A stretch of 64,000 nt of DNA, taken from positions 1-64,000 of the forward strand of contig NZ_QEKH01000013.1 of NCBI RefSeq assembly GCF_003096415.1, in the 5' to 3' direction. The position numbers and the translations under genes were made by a program. The notes under the pieces were generated by a model. The model did no database searches. It was given only the letters and a program-made list of their open reading frames with translations, and was not told where the DNA came from. The DNA is from Victivallis vadensis (GTDB taxonomy: Bacteria > Verrucomicrobiota > Lentisphaeria > Victivallales > Victivallaceae). Below are positions 1 to 7,626 of the stretch, in pieces (the stretch's first letter is position 1; each line of letters opens with the position of its first letter).

Positions 1-44
1 AGAAAATCTTTCAGCTCCCACGGATTTTCTGCTTGCTTTTCCAT
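1..44 (-). CDS. 5' end of a leftward gene, truncated by the window
   Basis: A minus-strand ATG at position 44 is preceded by GGAGA a few bases upstream and opens a frame that stays open to the window edge, reading MEKQAENPWELKDFL. Only about 15 codons are visible, so no family can be assigned. It would be divergent from the MATE gene, with about 108 bp between them. Confidence is low because such a short open stretch can occur by chance. Confidence 0.35.
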   Translation of the reverse strand, partial: MEKQAENPWELKDF

Positions 45-152
45 TTTCTCCGTTGTATAGTACTTCTCATTGAACCAGTTTCAGGAAAACTTTAGTAGAG
101 ATAAGCTCTTAATGCGGTAAACCGGGGCTGCCGCCAAAAGGAAAATTTTCGC

Positions 153-1529
153 ATGATTCAGGATATGACCCGCGGGCGGCCCTTCGGACTGCTGCTCCGC
201 TTTGCTTTGCCGCTGCTGGTCGGCAATATCTTCCAGCTCTGCTACGGCATCGCCGACACCGCGATCGTGGGCCGGGTGCTGGGCGCGGAGGCGCTGGCGG
301 CGGTCGGAGCGACGACGGCGCTGCAATTCCTGCCGTTCGGCCTGTTTTTCGGGCTGACCAGCGGTCTGACGATCGTGACCGCCCAGCGGTTCGGGGCGGG
401 CGACCACGACGGAGTACGCCATTCGGTCGCGATGTCTGCCTATATCGCCGCCGCCCTGACGGCGATCTGTTCGCTGGTATTCGTCTTTGGAGCGCGATGG
501 ATGCTCCAGTTGCTCCATACCCCGCAGTCGATCTTCCCGGAGGCGGAGCAGTACCTGACGCTGATCCTCGGCGGTTCCTGTTCGCTGGTCTTTTATGTGA
601 TGCTTTCAAGCATCCTGCGCGCACTGGGGGACAGCGTCACGCCGCTGTATTTCCTGATCTTCTCCTGTCTGGTCAATATCGGGCTGGATTACTGGTTCCT
701 GACCAGCTTCGGCTGGGGAGTACGGGGCGCCGCCGCGGCGACGGTGATTTCGCAGGCGCTGTCGGGGGGGCTTTGTCTGCTGCTGATCCGCCGGAAATTC
801 CCGATCCTGCGAATGAGGAAGCGGGACTGGCGCTGGGACTGGCCGTTCATCTGCGAACACCTGCGCATCGCCTTGCCGATGGCGCTGCAATTCTCGATCA
901 TGGCGCTCGGCAGCATCGTGCTGCAGTTCAAGCTCAACGACTTCGGCACCGAGGCGATCGCCTCCTACACCGCTTCGCTGCGGCTGGATCAGATCGTACT
1001 GCAGCCGATGCTTTCGGTTGGAGTGGCGATGGGAACGTTCACCGCCCAGAATTACGGGGCGGGACGGTACGGGCGCATCTATCAGGGGTTCTCGGCGGCG
1101 TTCCGGATGGAGCTTTACTTTGCACTGGCGGCGGGCTTTGTGTTTCTGCTGTTCGGCAACTCCTTTATCCGGATCTTCCTCGAACACCCGTCGGAGGAGA
1201 TCGTCAACGATGTGCGGCTCTACATCCTGACCGCCGCCGGAATGTACTGGGCGCTGGGCGTGCTGCAGGTCTACCGCCATGCGCTGCAGGGGATGGGGCA
1301 TGCGGTGGCGCCGATGCTTTCCGGAATCATCGAAATGGCGCTGCGCATGGGAGCCGCGCTCTTTCTGTCGATGCCGTTCGGCTACTGGGGGATCTGCCTG
1401 GCCAATCCGCTGGCATGGCTCGGGGCCACTCTGCAGCTGGGAATCGTTTACCATATCGTGATCCATCGGTTGAGAAAACGACACCGCGCGGTTGCGGAAG
1501 GGCGCCTGGGAATGTTTCAGGGGGATTAA
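153..1529 (+). CDS. MATE family efflux transporter
   Basis: This 458-residue protein has the length and 12-helix hydrophobic pattern of MATE (multidrug and toxin extrusion) antiporters. These inner-membrane proteins export cationic drugs or metabolites using a Na+ or H+ gradient. The N-terminal half has the family-typical stretch LPLLVGNIFQLCYGIADT (about residues 23-40) followed by VGRVLGAEALAAVGAT; the second MATE repeat begins near residue 240 (ALPMALQFSIMALGS). The ATG at 153 follows an AAGGAAAA ribosome-binding stretch. A gap of about 117 bp separates it from the next gene, so it probably is not part of that operon. The substrate cannot be read from sequence. Confidence 0.9.
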   Translation: MIQDMTRGRPFGLLLRFALPLLVGNIFQLCYGIADTAIVGRVLGAEALAAVGATTALQFLPFGLFFGLTSGLTIVTAQRFGAGDHDGVRHSVAMSAYIAAALTAICSLVFVFGARWMLQLLHTPQSIFPEAEQYLTLILGGSCSLVFYVMLSSILRALGDSVTPLYFLIFSCLVNIGLDYWFLTSFGWGVRGAAAATVISQALSGGLCLLLIRRKFPILRMRKRDWRWDWPFICEHLRIALPMALQFSIMALGSIVLQFKLNDFGTEAIASYTASLRLDQIVLQPMLSVGVAMGTFTAQNYGAGRYGRIYQGFSAAFRMELYFALAAGFVFLLFGNSFIRIFLEHPSEEIVNDVRLYILTAAGMYWALGVLQVYRHALQGMGHAVAPMLSGIIEMALRMGAALFLSMPFGYWGICLANPLAWLGATLQLGIVYHIVIHRLRKRHRAVAEGRLGMFQGD

Positions 1530-1646
1530 ATCCGCTCCGGCGTTGACAGGGAGGGAATCCGGGAGTATATTGAACAAGACGTTGTGCTTGAATCACGCGG
1601 CAGGCGGACTGCGCCGCCGTTTCCGGAAAGAATCCGGGAGGATTGT

Positions 1647-3038
1647 GTGTTTGTATTGGAGTCGATGAAGCGATATTATAGATATCTGGCGTTTGCGCTT
1701 CCCGCCGTGCTGTATGTCGGCACGATCTGGCAGCGGCCTTTGTTCTTTCCGGCGGAAATCAATGCCGCCGAGCTGTTGCGCCGAACCGCCGTCGCGGGCG
1801 GAAACGGCGTGGCGCTGCTGGGCTCATGGAGTGTGAAGCTCTTCGGGGCGAACCTTTTCGCGGTGCGGCTGCCGAACGCGCTGGTAGTGCTGTTGACCGC
1901 TCTGCTGATCCGTGCCGTGGCCTCCGGTTGCGGCAACCGTAAAACCGGGGACGCGGCCGCATTGATCTACCTGACGACCTTCTTCGTGTTCGCTTTCGGC
2001 ACCGCCGCCGGAACCGGCGCGTTTTTCACCTTGTTCTGCTCCGGAGTTGCGGCCGGCCTGATCCGGGCGTTGTCCGATGGGAAACTGCCGGTCCGCATCG
2101 CCGGAGGCGCGGGAGCGGCCGTCTCGGCGGCGCTGGCGGTCTGGTACGGCATGTCAGGCGGAGCGGCTCCCGGTTTCGTACTGTGGAAAACGCTGCTTTT
2201 CCTGCTGGCGGGCATGCTGCCGTGGCTGTTCTTTGCGCCCGCGGCGTTGAAGGGGTTCCGGCTGGGCGGGGCGGCTTACCGGAAACAGCCGATCTTCCTG
2301 ATCCCGGCGGCGGCCGTTGCGGTCTGGCTGGCCGCCGTGATCCTGTGGAACGGCCGGCTGCCGGACGGGGCGCCGGCGGCCGGATTCCCGATGCTGGCGA
2401 TCCTGATGGCGGGCGGCCTCGTGCGTTACGGCGAAGCGGGCGATCTGGTCTACGTGAATACGGTGCTGCGTTCGCTGGTGCGGATTTTCCTGCCGCTGCC
2501 GCTGCTGCTGTTTCTGCTTCAGGCGGCGGCCCGTTTCACCGGCAAGGTTCCGCCGGAGTTTGTGGTGTACGGCAGGAATGAAAATTATTTCATGCCGGTG
2601 CTGGCGCTGGTGGTGACGCTGGTCTGGCTCCGGATGGCGGAGCGGGAGTACCGGCAGCAGTTGAAATTCGTGTTTTTCTGTGTCGGCGTCGCCTTTCTGC
2701 TGCTGGCAGCGCCGGGTTCGCTGCCGCAGCGGATGCTGCGCGGTGTGGCGCCGGAGCCGTTTCTCGGGATGGTGCTGGAATCGCGGCTGGATGCGGAGCC
2801 GGTGATCGTCGCGCGCCCCGGAGTCCGCGCGGCGGTTGCATGGACGCTGAAGCGGGACGATGTCCGGCAGTGGACGGGAGACGGCGGGCCGGAGGAGCCG
2901 GCCGGAGTCCCGTCCCGGACTCTGGTGGTGGTGACGGATGACCGGCGGGACCTTGCGAAGCTGCCTGATCCGAAGACCTACTTCCGTTTCGGCAGGTGGT
3001 ATGTGGTGTGTTATGATTCGCTCAAGGAGAAGCGTTGA
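1647..3038 (+). CDS. ArnT/PMT-like membrane glycosyltransferase homologue, divergent
   Basis: Multi-pass membrane protein of about 463 residues. Its N-terminus resembles family 39 (ArnT/PMT) glycosyltransferases: a first TM helix, then a periplasmic loop, then SVKLFGANLFAVRLPNAL, equivalent to the FGxNxFAxRLP segment of the next gene. The acidic DE-x-R-YAE catalytic-loop motif of ArnT is replaced here by FPAEINAAEL, so activity is uncertain. I chose the GTG at 1647 because GGGAGG lies 5 bp upstream; the ATG at 1665 is an alternative, and in-frame sequence further upstream does not look like protein. It overlaps the next gene by 4 bp (ATGA), implying translational coupling. It may be a partner or paralogue of the following transferase. 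Confidence 0.65.
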   Translation: MFVLESMKRYYRYLAFALPAVLYVGTIWQRPLFFPAEINAAELLRRTAVAGGNGVALLGSWSVKLFGANLFAVRLPNALVVLLTALLIRAVASGCGNRKTGDAAALIYLTTFFVFAFGTAAGTGAFFTLFCSGVAAGLIRALSDGKLPVRIAGGAGAAVSAALAVWYGMSGGAAPGFVLWKTLLFLLAGMLPWLFFAPAALKGFRLGGAAYRKQPIFLIPAAAVAVWLAAVILWNGRLPDGAPAAGFPMLAILMAGGLVRYGEAGDLVYVNTVLRSLVRIFLPLPLLLFLLQAAARFTGKVPPEFVVYGRNENYFMPVLALVVTLVWLRMAEREYRQQLKFVFFCVGVAFLLLAAPGSLPQRMLRGVAPEPFLGMVLESRLDAEPVIVARPGVRAAVAWTLKRDDVRQWTGDGGPEEPAGVPSRTLVVVTDDRRDLAKLPDPKTYFRFGRWYVVCYDSLKEKR

Positions 3039-4726
3039 TGAAGTATTTCTGGCTGTCGTTCCTGTTTTTCGTGGTCGCCTACCTGGTGCCGTTGGGCGGA
3101 CGGCCGCTGGTGCCGCCGGATGAGTTCCGTTACGCGGAAATCCCGCGCGAAATGATGGATTCCGGCTCCTATGCGGCTCCCCATCTGCTGACGGTGCGCT
3201 ACTTCGAGAAACCGGTGCTCGGCTACTGGATGACGGCGGGCTCGTTTAAAATCTTCGGACAGAACGCGTTTGCGCTGCGGCTGCCGTGTGCGCTCGGCGC
3301 AGGGCTGGCGGCGTTCCTGATCTTTTTCCTGGTGAACCAGACGCTGCGGGACGACAAGCTCGCGGCGCTCGCGTCGATGTTGTTCCTGACCTCCGGGCTG
3401 GTCTACAGCGTCAGCACCTTTGCCGTGCTGGACAGTCAGACCACCGGCCTGATCACCGGTATTCTGGTCACGTCGTTTCTGGCGGTGCTGGAGCCGGGTT
3501 TCACCCGGAGACGGGTGTTGCTGCTGGCATTGTGCGGTTTGTTCGCCGGGCTGGCCTTCATGACCAAGGGGTTCATCGCATGGGTGGTGCCGGGGTTGGC
3601 GATGGCCGGATTCCTGATCTGGGAAAGGCGCTGGAAAGAGTTTTACCTGCTGCCGTGGATTCCGGCGGTGGTGGCGCTGGTAATCGTCGCGCCGTGGGCG
3701 CTGGCGGTGCACCGGGCGGAACCGGATTACTGGAACTACTTCGTGATGATCGAGCATGTGCAGCGTTTCACCGCCAAAACCGAAGGGCAGCATCCCGAAC
3801 CTTTCTGGTACTATATCCCGGTGCTGCTGGGAGGCGTGTTTCCGGCGGCGTTCCTGGCCCCGGCGGCGTTTGCGATCGGTCGCAAAGCATGGGGGAAACT
3901 GCTGGCTCAGCCGCTGTACCGGTTCTGTGTGTGTGCGGCGGTGCTGCCGTTTCTGTTTTTCTCTGCTTCGAGCGGTAAGCTCGGCACCTACATCCTGCCC
4001 TGTTTCCCGCCGCTGGCGGTGCTGGGAGCGGGGGCGGTCGCCTGTTATTTCCGAGCCGGCGACGGCCGCAGCCGGGCATTCCACCGGGTGATGAACTTCT
4101 GGGGAGGCGCGCTGGTGCTGGCCGGAACCGGGGTGCTGGTGATCGAACTGGGCGGCTTTGAATCCTACTTCGCCGAACACCGGGTGCTCGCGGTGCTGAC
4201 CGGCGCAGCCGGATTGGTCTACGGGCTGGCGCTGCTGCTGACCGCAAAACAGGTGTGGCGGGTCCGGCTCTATATCTTTTTCGCCGGTTTCGCGGCGGTG
4301 CTGGCGCTGGGCGGCTGGGCGATTCCGGAAGGGATGATCGGCGACAAGATGCCGGAACGGGCCTTGAAACAGCTGCCGGAAAAGCTGGGCTTCGACACGC
4401 GGAAGGCGGTGCTGGTCACCCATCCGGCTTATATGCACGCGGTGGCGTGGGTGTATCACCGCCCGGATGTGCGTTCGCTGAATACGGTCGGTGAATTGGA
4501 TTACGGCGACGGCGAGGCGGAAAAGCGCGGGGAGCCGCGGGTCTTCATTTCCACCGCCGAGCTGGTGAAGCTGTTGAAGAAGCCCGGCCGTCCCGGAGTT
4601 GTCTATATCACCCGCGAAAGCCGGGAATTCAAACTCCCGGAGCCGTTTCCGCACCAAGAGGCGGTGATCGCCGAGATGAAAGCGATTTATTTCCCGCCGC
4701 TTCCGGCTGCGGAGGAGGTGAAGTAA
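3035..4726 (+). CDS. ArnT-like family 39 glycosyltransferase
   Basis: A 563-residue polytopic membrane protein of the ArnT/PMT (GT39/GT83) superfamily. These enzymes transfer a sugar from a polyprenyl-phosphate donor to lipid A or another envelope acceptor on the periplasmic face. The key evidence is the first periplasmic loop with PPDEFRYAEIPREMMDSGSY (about residues 28-47), which matches the ArnT DE-x-RYAEI-REM consensus, followed by RYFEKPVLGYWM and FGQNAFALRLP. About eleven further hydrophobic segments follow. The C-terminal 100 residues form a soluble domain. It sits between a divergent paralogue (4-bp overlap) and a methyltransferase (1-bp gap), suggesting a lipid-modification operon. 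Donor and acceptor are not predictable. Confidence 0.85.
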   Translation: MMKYFWLSFLFFVVAYLVPLGGRPLVPPDEFRYAEIPREMMDSGSYAAPHLLTVRYFEKPVLGYWMTAGSFKIFGQNAFALRLPCALGAGLAAFLIFFLVNQTLRDDKLAALASMLFLTSGLVYSVSTFAVLDSQTTGLITGILVTSFLAVLEPGFTRRRVLLLALCGLFAGLAFMTKGFIAWVVPGLAMAGFLIWERRWKEFYLLPWIPAVVALVIVAPWALAVHRAEPDYWNYFVMIEHVQRFTAKTEGQHPEPFWYYIPVLLGGVFPAAFLAPAAFAIGRKAWGKLLAQPLYRFCVCAAVLPFLFFSASSGKLGTYILPCFPPLAVLGAGAVACYFRAGDGRSRAFHRVMNFWGGALVLAGTGVLVIELGGFESYFAEHRVLAVLTGAAGLVYGLALLLTAKQVWRVRLYIFFAGFAAVLALGGWAIPEGMIGDKMPERALKQLPEKLGFDTRKAVLVTHPAYMHAVAWVYHRPDVRSLNTVGELDYGDGEAEKRGEPRVFISTAELVKLLKKPGRPGVVYITRESREFKLPEPFPHQEAVIAEMKAIYFPPLPAAEEVK

Positions 4727-4727
4727 G

Positions 4728-5303
4728 ATGGGAAAAGCGGTTCTGTTCAAACGGTTCCTGCAACACCCGACTCAGGTTGGGGCGCTCTGCCCGTCCTCCT
4801 GCGCGCTGTGTCGCGCGATGGCTTCCGAAATCGGCGTCGAAAACGCCGGGCTGGTCGTGGAACTGGGACCGGGGACCGGCGTGATCACCCGTGAGCTGGT
4901 CCGCCGCCTGCCGGAGAACGGCAAGCTGCTGGCGGTGGAGTTGGATGAACTGCTTTGCGAGCACCTGAAACGGACTTTCCCCGAAGTCGAAATCTGCCAC
5001 GACAGCGCCTCGAATCTGGGCGGCATCCTGAAGGAACGCGGGCTGCCTCCGGTGAATGCGGTGGTTTCGGGGCTGCCGTGGGCGGTCTTTCCGGAGTCGC
5101 TGCAGCGTGAAATCCTGGGTGCGCTGGTCGAAAATCTTTCGGAGGGAGGTTACTTCGCAACCTTTGCTTATTTGCAGGGACTGATGCTCCCCGCCGGAAT
5201 CCGTTTCCGCAAACTGCTGAATGAACTGTTCAGCGAAGTGACCACCAGCCGGGTGGTCTGGAAGAACCTGCCCCCCGCACTGGTCTACCGCTGCCGCAAG
5301 TAA
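4728..5303 (+). CDS. SAM-dependent methyltransferase, phospholipid N-methyltransferase-like
   Basis: A 191-residue class I methyltransferase. The start FKRFLQHPTQVGALCPSS is typical of the PmtA-like phospholipid N-methyltransferase family (COG3963), and VVELGPGTGVITREL (about residues 43-57) is the SAM-binding motif I. VVSGLPWAVFP (about 109-119) occupies the motif IV position. These enzymes methylate phosphatidylethanolamine; a relation to RsmA-type rRNA dimethylases is the alternative, but the N-terminal FLxxFLxxPxxVGAxxPSS pattern favours the lipid enzymes. It is the last gene of the operon with two ArnT-like transferases, 1 bp after the previous stop, which supports an envelope-lipid role. 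Confidence 0.75.
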   Translation: MGKAVLFKRFLQHPTQVGALCPSSCALCRAMASEIGVENAGLVVELGPGTGVITRELVRRLPENGKLLAVELDELLCEHLKRTFPEVEICHDSASNLGGILKERGLPPVNAVVSGLPWAVFPESLQREILGALVENLSEGGYFATFAYLQGLMLPAGIRFRKLLNELFSEVTTSRVVWKNLPPALVYRCRK

Positions 5304-5316
5304 CCTTGCCGGGTAC

Positions 5317-5352
5317 GGTTTTGAATTTTTACTGCGCAAAAATTGCAAAACC
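5317..5352 (+). terminator. hairpin after the glycosyltransferase-methyltransferase operon
   Basis: GGTTTTG-AATTTTT, a 7-nt loop and AAAAATT-G-CAAAACC form a 14-bp stem with one bulged G, starting 14 bp after the stop codon. There is no strong T-tract afterwards, so it may act as an attenuator or 3' stabiliser rather than a classic intrinsic terminator. Confidence 0.45.
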
Positions 5353-5356
5353 GGAA

Positions 5357-5705
5357 TTACTATCTATCAGTTTATCGGCTCTATCGGCGATACTCCGCAC
5401 CGGCACGTTGCCGGTCGTGATCCAACGGCGAAACCGTTGGCCGCCGGAGGCCATTTGTGCGTTATGCGCCCAGCTACCGGAGCCTGATTGAAAGTCAGGC
5501 CGCGCAGCGCACAAGGTCTGCCGCCCGACAGGGCGGGCAGACCCGCCTGCCTTCAAAACGGCAGGCTCCCCCGTGACTCGCCTCCGCCGAACGTCGGCTT
5601 CGGTAACCGGGCAAAGTGCCTTGCCTGTCGGAGACAGTCACGGCAGCGGCAGCTTACCGCCGCTACTGCGCCCGGCTGCCGGAGATGCGGTTGCAAATCA
5701 GGCCG
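5357..5705 (+). repeat. GC-rich, hairpin-rich interspersed repeat, copy B1
   Basis: This stretch holds no gene. It is one copy of a repeat seen at six places in the window. Shared modules are TATCAGTTTATCGGC (about 5371), the hairpin GCCTGATTGAAAGTCAGGC (about 5479-5497), GCGCACAAGGTCTGC, the hairpin GCCTGCC-TTCAAAAC-GGCAGGC (about 5548-5570) and GACAGTCACGGCAGCGGCA. The element ends before an AT-rich promoter. It resembles REP/BIME-type intergenic elements in size and structure. Confidence 0.75.
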
Positions 5706-5755
5706 CAGTTCCTTCTACGTATCCAGCCGTGTGCGCTGAAATATTCGGATTTTTT

Positions 5756-5796
5756 TGCACACACCTATTGTGTTTACTGTGTGCATCCGGTACAAT
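5756..5796 (+). promoter_or_regulatory. promoter with overlapping inverted-repeat operator for the first triad
   Basis: A -35 TTGTGT (5768-5773), a 17-bp spacer and a -10 TACAAT (5791-5796) precede the regulator gene at 5831. The inverted repeat TGCACACA-N14-TGTGTGCA (5756-5763 and 5778-5785) straddles the -35 box. Binding there would block RNA polymerase, so autorepression by the regulator immediately downstream is the simplest reading. That pairing is inference. Confidence 0.6.
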
Positions 5797-5830
5797 ATAA
5801 GTAACGGAACGCAATTGAAAGACACACAAG

Positions 5831-6898
5831 ATGAAACTGGAACCACAAGTGGAACAGCTCTGCCGGACACTGGACCGGGAGCTCGACAATTTCCCGGCCG
5901 GAGTTAAATTCTACTCCGTGCGCAAATTGCTCGACAAGTTCAAATGCCACCGCCGGGTGCTGGACGAGGCGCTGGAGCGGCTCGAAAAAGACCAGTTGAT
6001 TTCCCGTGTGCCGCAGGTCGGAATCTTCAGCAACGTCACCCGTAAGCCCGATGCCCGCAAGGTGCTGCTGATGCTTCCCGACTGGCCGAGCGAACTGGTG
6101 ATCGAATGGGGCGTCTACGCAACGCAGTATACGGAGAATCATCCCGGCTGGCAACTGAGCAAGATCCTGCTGACGCCGGACCGCGACTCCATCTGCTCGA
6201 TCACAACCGATGGGTACGATGCGGCGATCCTGATGATGCCGAGCACCAGCATTTCCCGGCCGGATATGCTGTGGCTGGCTTCGCAGAGCATCCCGATGGT
6301 GTTGCTTAACGTCGACACCGGCAGCTTTGAAATCAGCAACATCAAGTCCGCCGACGCCGATGGAGCCGCCCTGGCCTGTCAGTATTTCCATCGGAAAGGG
6401 CACCGCCGGATTGCATTGGTGCAGAGTGAACCGCACGCGCTGCCGGCGATGGAGCGGATTTCGGCATTTGTACGGATGGCTGATTTTCTGGAAATGGAGA
6501 CCATCATGATCGACTGCCTGACTTCCAGCGGCGAATTTGCCCAGCACAAAGCTTATCTCGGCATGAAAAACTATCTGGAAGAACACGACGGCAGGATCGG
6601 TTTTACCGCCGTTTACTCAGTTTCCGGCGAAAGTGTGCCCGGCATCATGGCCGCGCTCCGCGAATATCATTACGAACTGCCGGACGACGTCGGCATCATG
6701 GCGCACTCCACCGAACAGGTCGGCCAATACTATCACCCCGCCCTGACCGCCGTCTGCGCCGACCTGAAAGCGGAGGTCGAAGCCGCTTTCACCGGGCTTG
6801 CCGCCCAGTTGGACGGGCATTGCCCCGCCTTCAAAACGACGATTCCGATGAAAATCATGGAACGGGCTTCCGTGCGAACCTGCAATCCCATCAACTGA
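5831..6898 (+). CDS. winged-helix (GntR-like) regulator with LacI-type sugar sensor
   Basis: A 355-residue protein. Residues about 10-70 form a GntR-like winged helix ([37 protein letters not shown]). From about residue 75 to the end is a periplasmic-binding-protein fold of the LacI/GalR type, recognisable from [17 protein letters not shown] spacing ([17 protein letters not shown]) and [22 protein letters not shown]. Such proteins repress nearby catabolic genes until a sugar binds. The gene ends 13 bp before a pseudopilin gene and heads a three-gene unit with a glycoside hydrolase. An inverted repeat in its own promoter suggests autoregulation. The inducer is unknown. Confidence 0.85.
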   Translation: MKLEPQVEQLCRTLDRELDNFPAGVKFYSVRKLLDKFKCHRRVLDEALERLEKDQLISRVPQVGIFSNVTRKPDARKVLLMLPDWPSELVIEWGVYATQYTENHPGWQLSKILLTPDRDSICSITTDGYDAAILMMPSTSISRPDMLWLASQSIPMVLLNVDTGSFEISNIKSADADGAALACQYFHRKGHRRIALVQSEPHALPAMERISAFVRMADFLEMETIMIDCLTSSGEFAQHKAYLGMKNYLEEHDGRIGFTAVYSVSGESVPGIMAALREYHYELPDDVGIMAHSTEQVGQYYHPALTAVCADLKAEVEAAFTGLAAQLDGHCPAFKTTIPMKIMERASVRTCNPIN

Positions 6899-6911
6899 AA
6901 GGATTTTACAA

Positions 6912-7601
6912 ATGAAACTGCGCCGATTCACTTTAATTGAATTGCTTGTAGTAATTGCAATCATTGCGATTCTCGCCGCGATGCTGCTGCCGTCGCTGAA
7001 CAAAGCCCGGGAGAAAGCCCGCGCGATCAGTTGTGTGAACAACCTCAAGCAGCTCGGACAGGGCCTGAGCCTTTACGGGGCCGACAACCGCGACTTCCTG
7101 CCGTACAACAAAAAGATGACCGAAGTGGAGGCGGCGGCGGGCAACAAGGTATTCAGCTGGCCGTCATTGATGTTCGACTACATCGGCGGTTTTGCGGCGG
7201 TGCACTGCCCGTCGGACATGAAAAATCCGAACCTCGACGGCAATGTGAAGCCGCTGCCGCCGACGGTGGACGAGGCTTACTGGTACACCACCAGCTACCG
7301 GCTGCGCTTCCTGACCTACTACAGCGGCGAAACGCTCTCCCACCGGGGCACCACGCTGCCGATGTACAAGTATCCGTCGCGGCAGGTGCTGATGTACGAG
7401 GTGACCGCCAATCACGACGGCACCGGCATTGAATCGATCCGCGAAGGCCAGCCGATGATCGCCCGTGTGCTGTTCAACGCCGCGTTCGCGGATCTGCATG
7501 TTTCGCCGTGGGCGGTGATGAACGCGGGGCCGGTCTATGACCTCAACTGGTTCGGTCATGTGAACTCCACGGACCCCAGGCGCGGCTATGACGTCGAATA
7601 A
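6912..7601 (+). CDS. pseudopilin-like protein, type II secretion prepilin N-terminal domain
   Basis: A 229-residue protein starting [17 protein letters not shown], a type IV prepilin leader with only five residues before the FTLIEL cleavage/methylation site. It continues [19 protein letters not shown] and [19 protein letters not shown], typical of the PVC-group pseudopilin family. The family's C-terminal H-X9-DG motif is degenerate: the equivalent segment reads [14 protein letters not shown], with the histidine and glycine lost. It is expected to be inserted in the inner membrane, cleaved by prepilin peptidase and possibly assembled by the GspE/GspF proteins encoded at 59-64 kb. It lies 13 bp after the regulator and 25 bp before the hydrolase. 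RBS is AAAGGA. Confidence 0.88.
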   Translation: MKLRRFTLIELLVVIAIIAILAAMLLPSLNKAREKARAISCVNNLKQLGQGLSLYGADNRDFLPYNKKMTEVEAAAGNKVFSWPSLMFDYIGGFAAVHCPSDMKNPNLDGNVKPLPPTVDEAYWYTTSYRLRFLTYYSGETLSHRGTTLPMYKYPSRQVLMYEVTANHDGTGIESIREGQPMIARVLFNAAFADLHVSPWAVMNAGPVYDLNWFGHVNSTDPRRGYDVE

Positions 7602-7626
7602 GTTTCAAAAACGAAAGTGTCTGACC

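Noticed and set aside
5357-5705. Repeats as a CRISPR array
   Set aside because: Modules are not regularly spaced identical direct repeats with unique spacers, and no cas genes are in the window.
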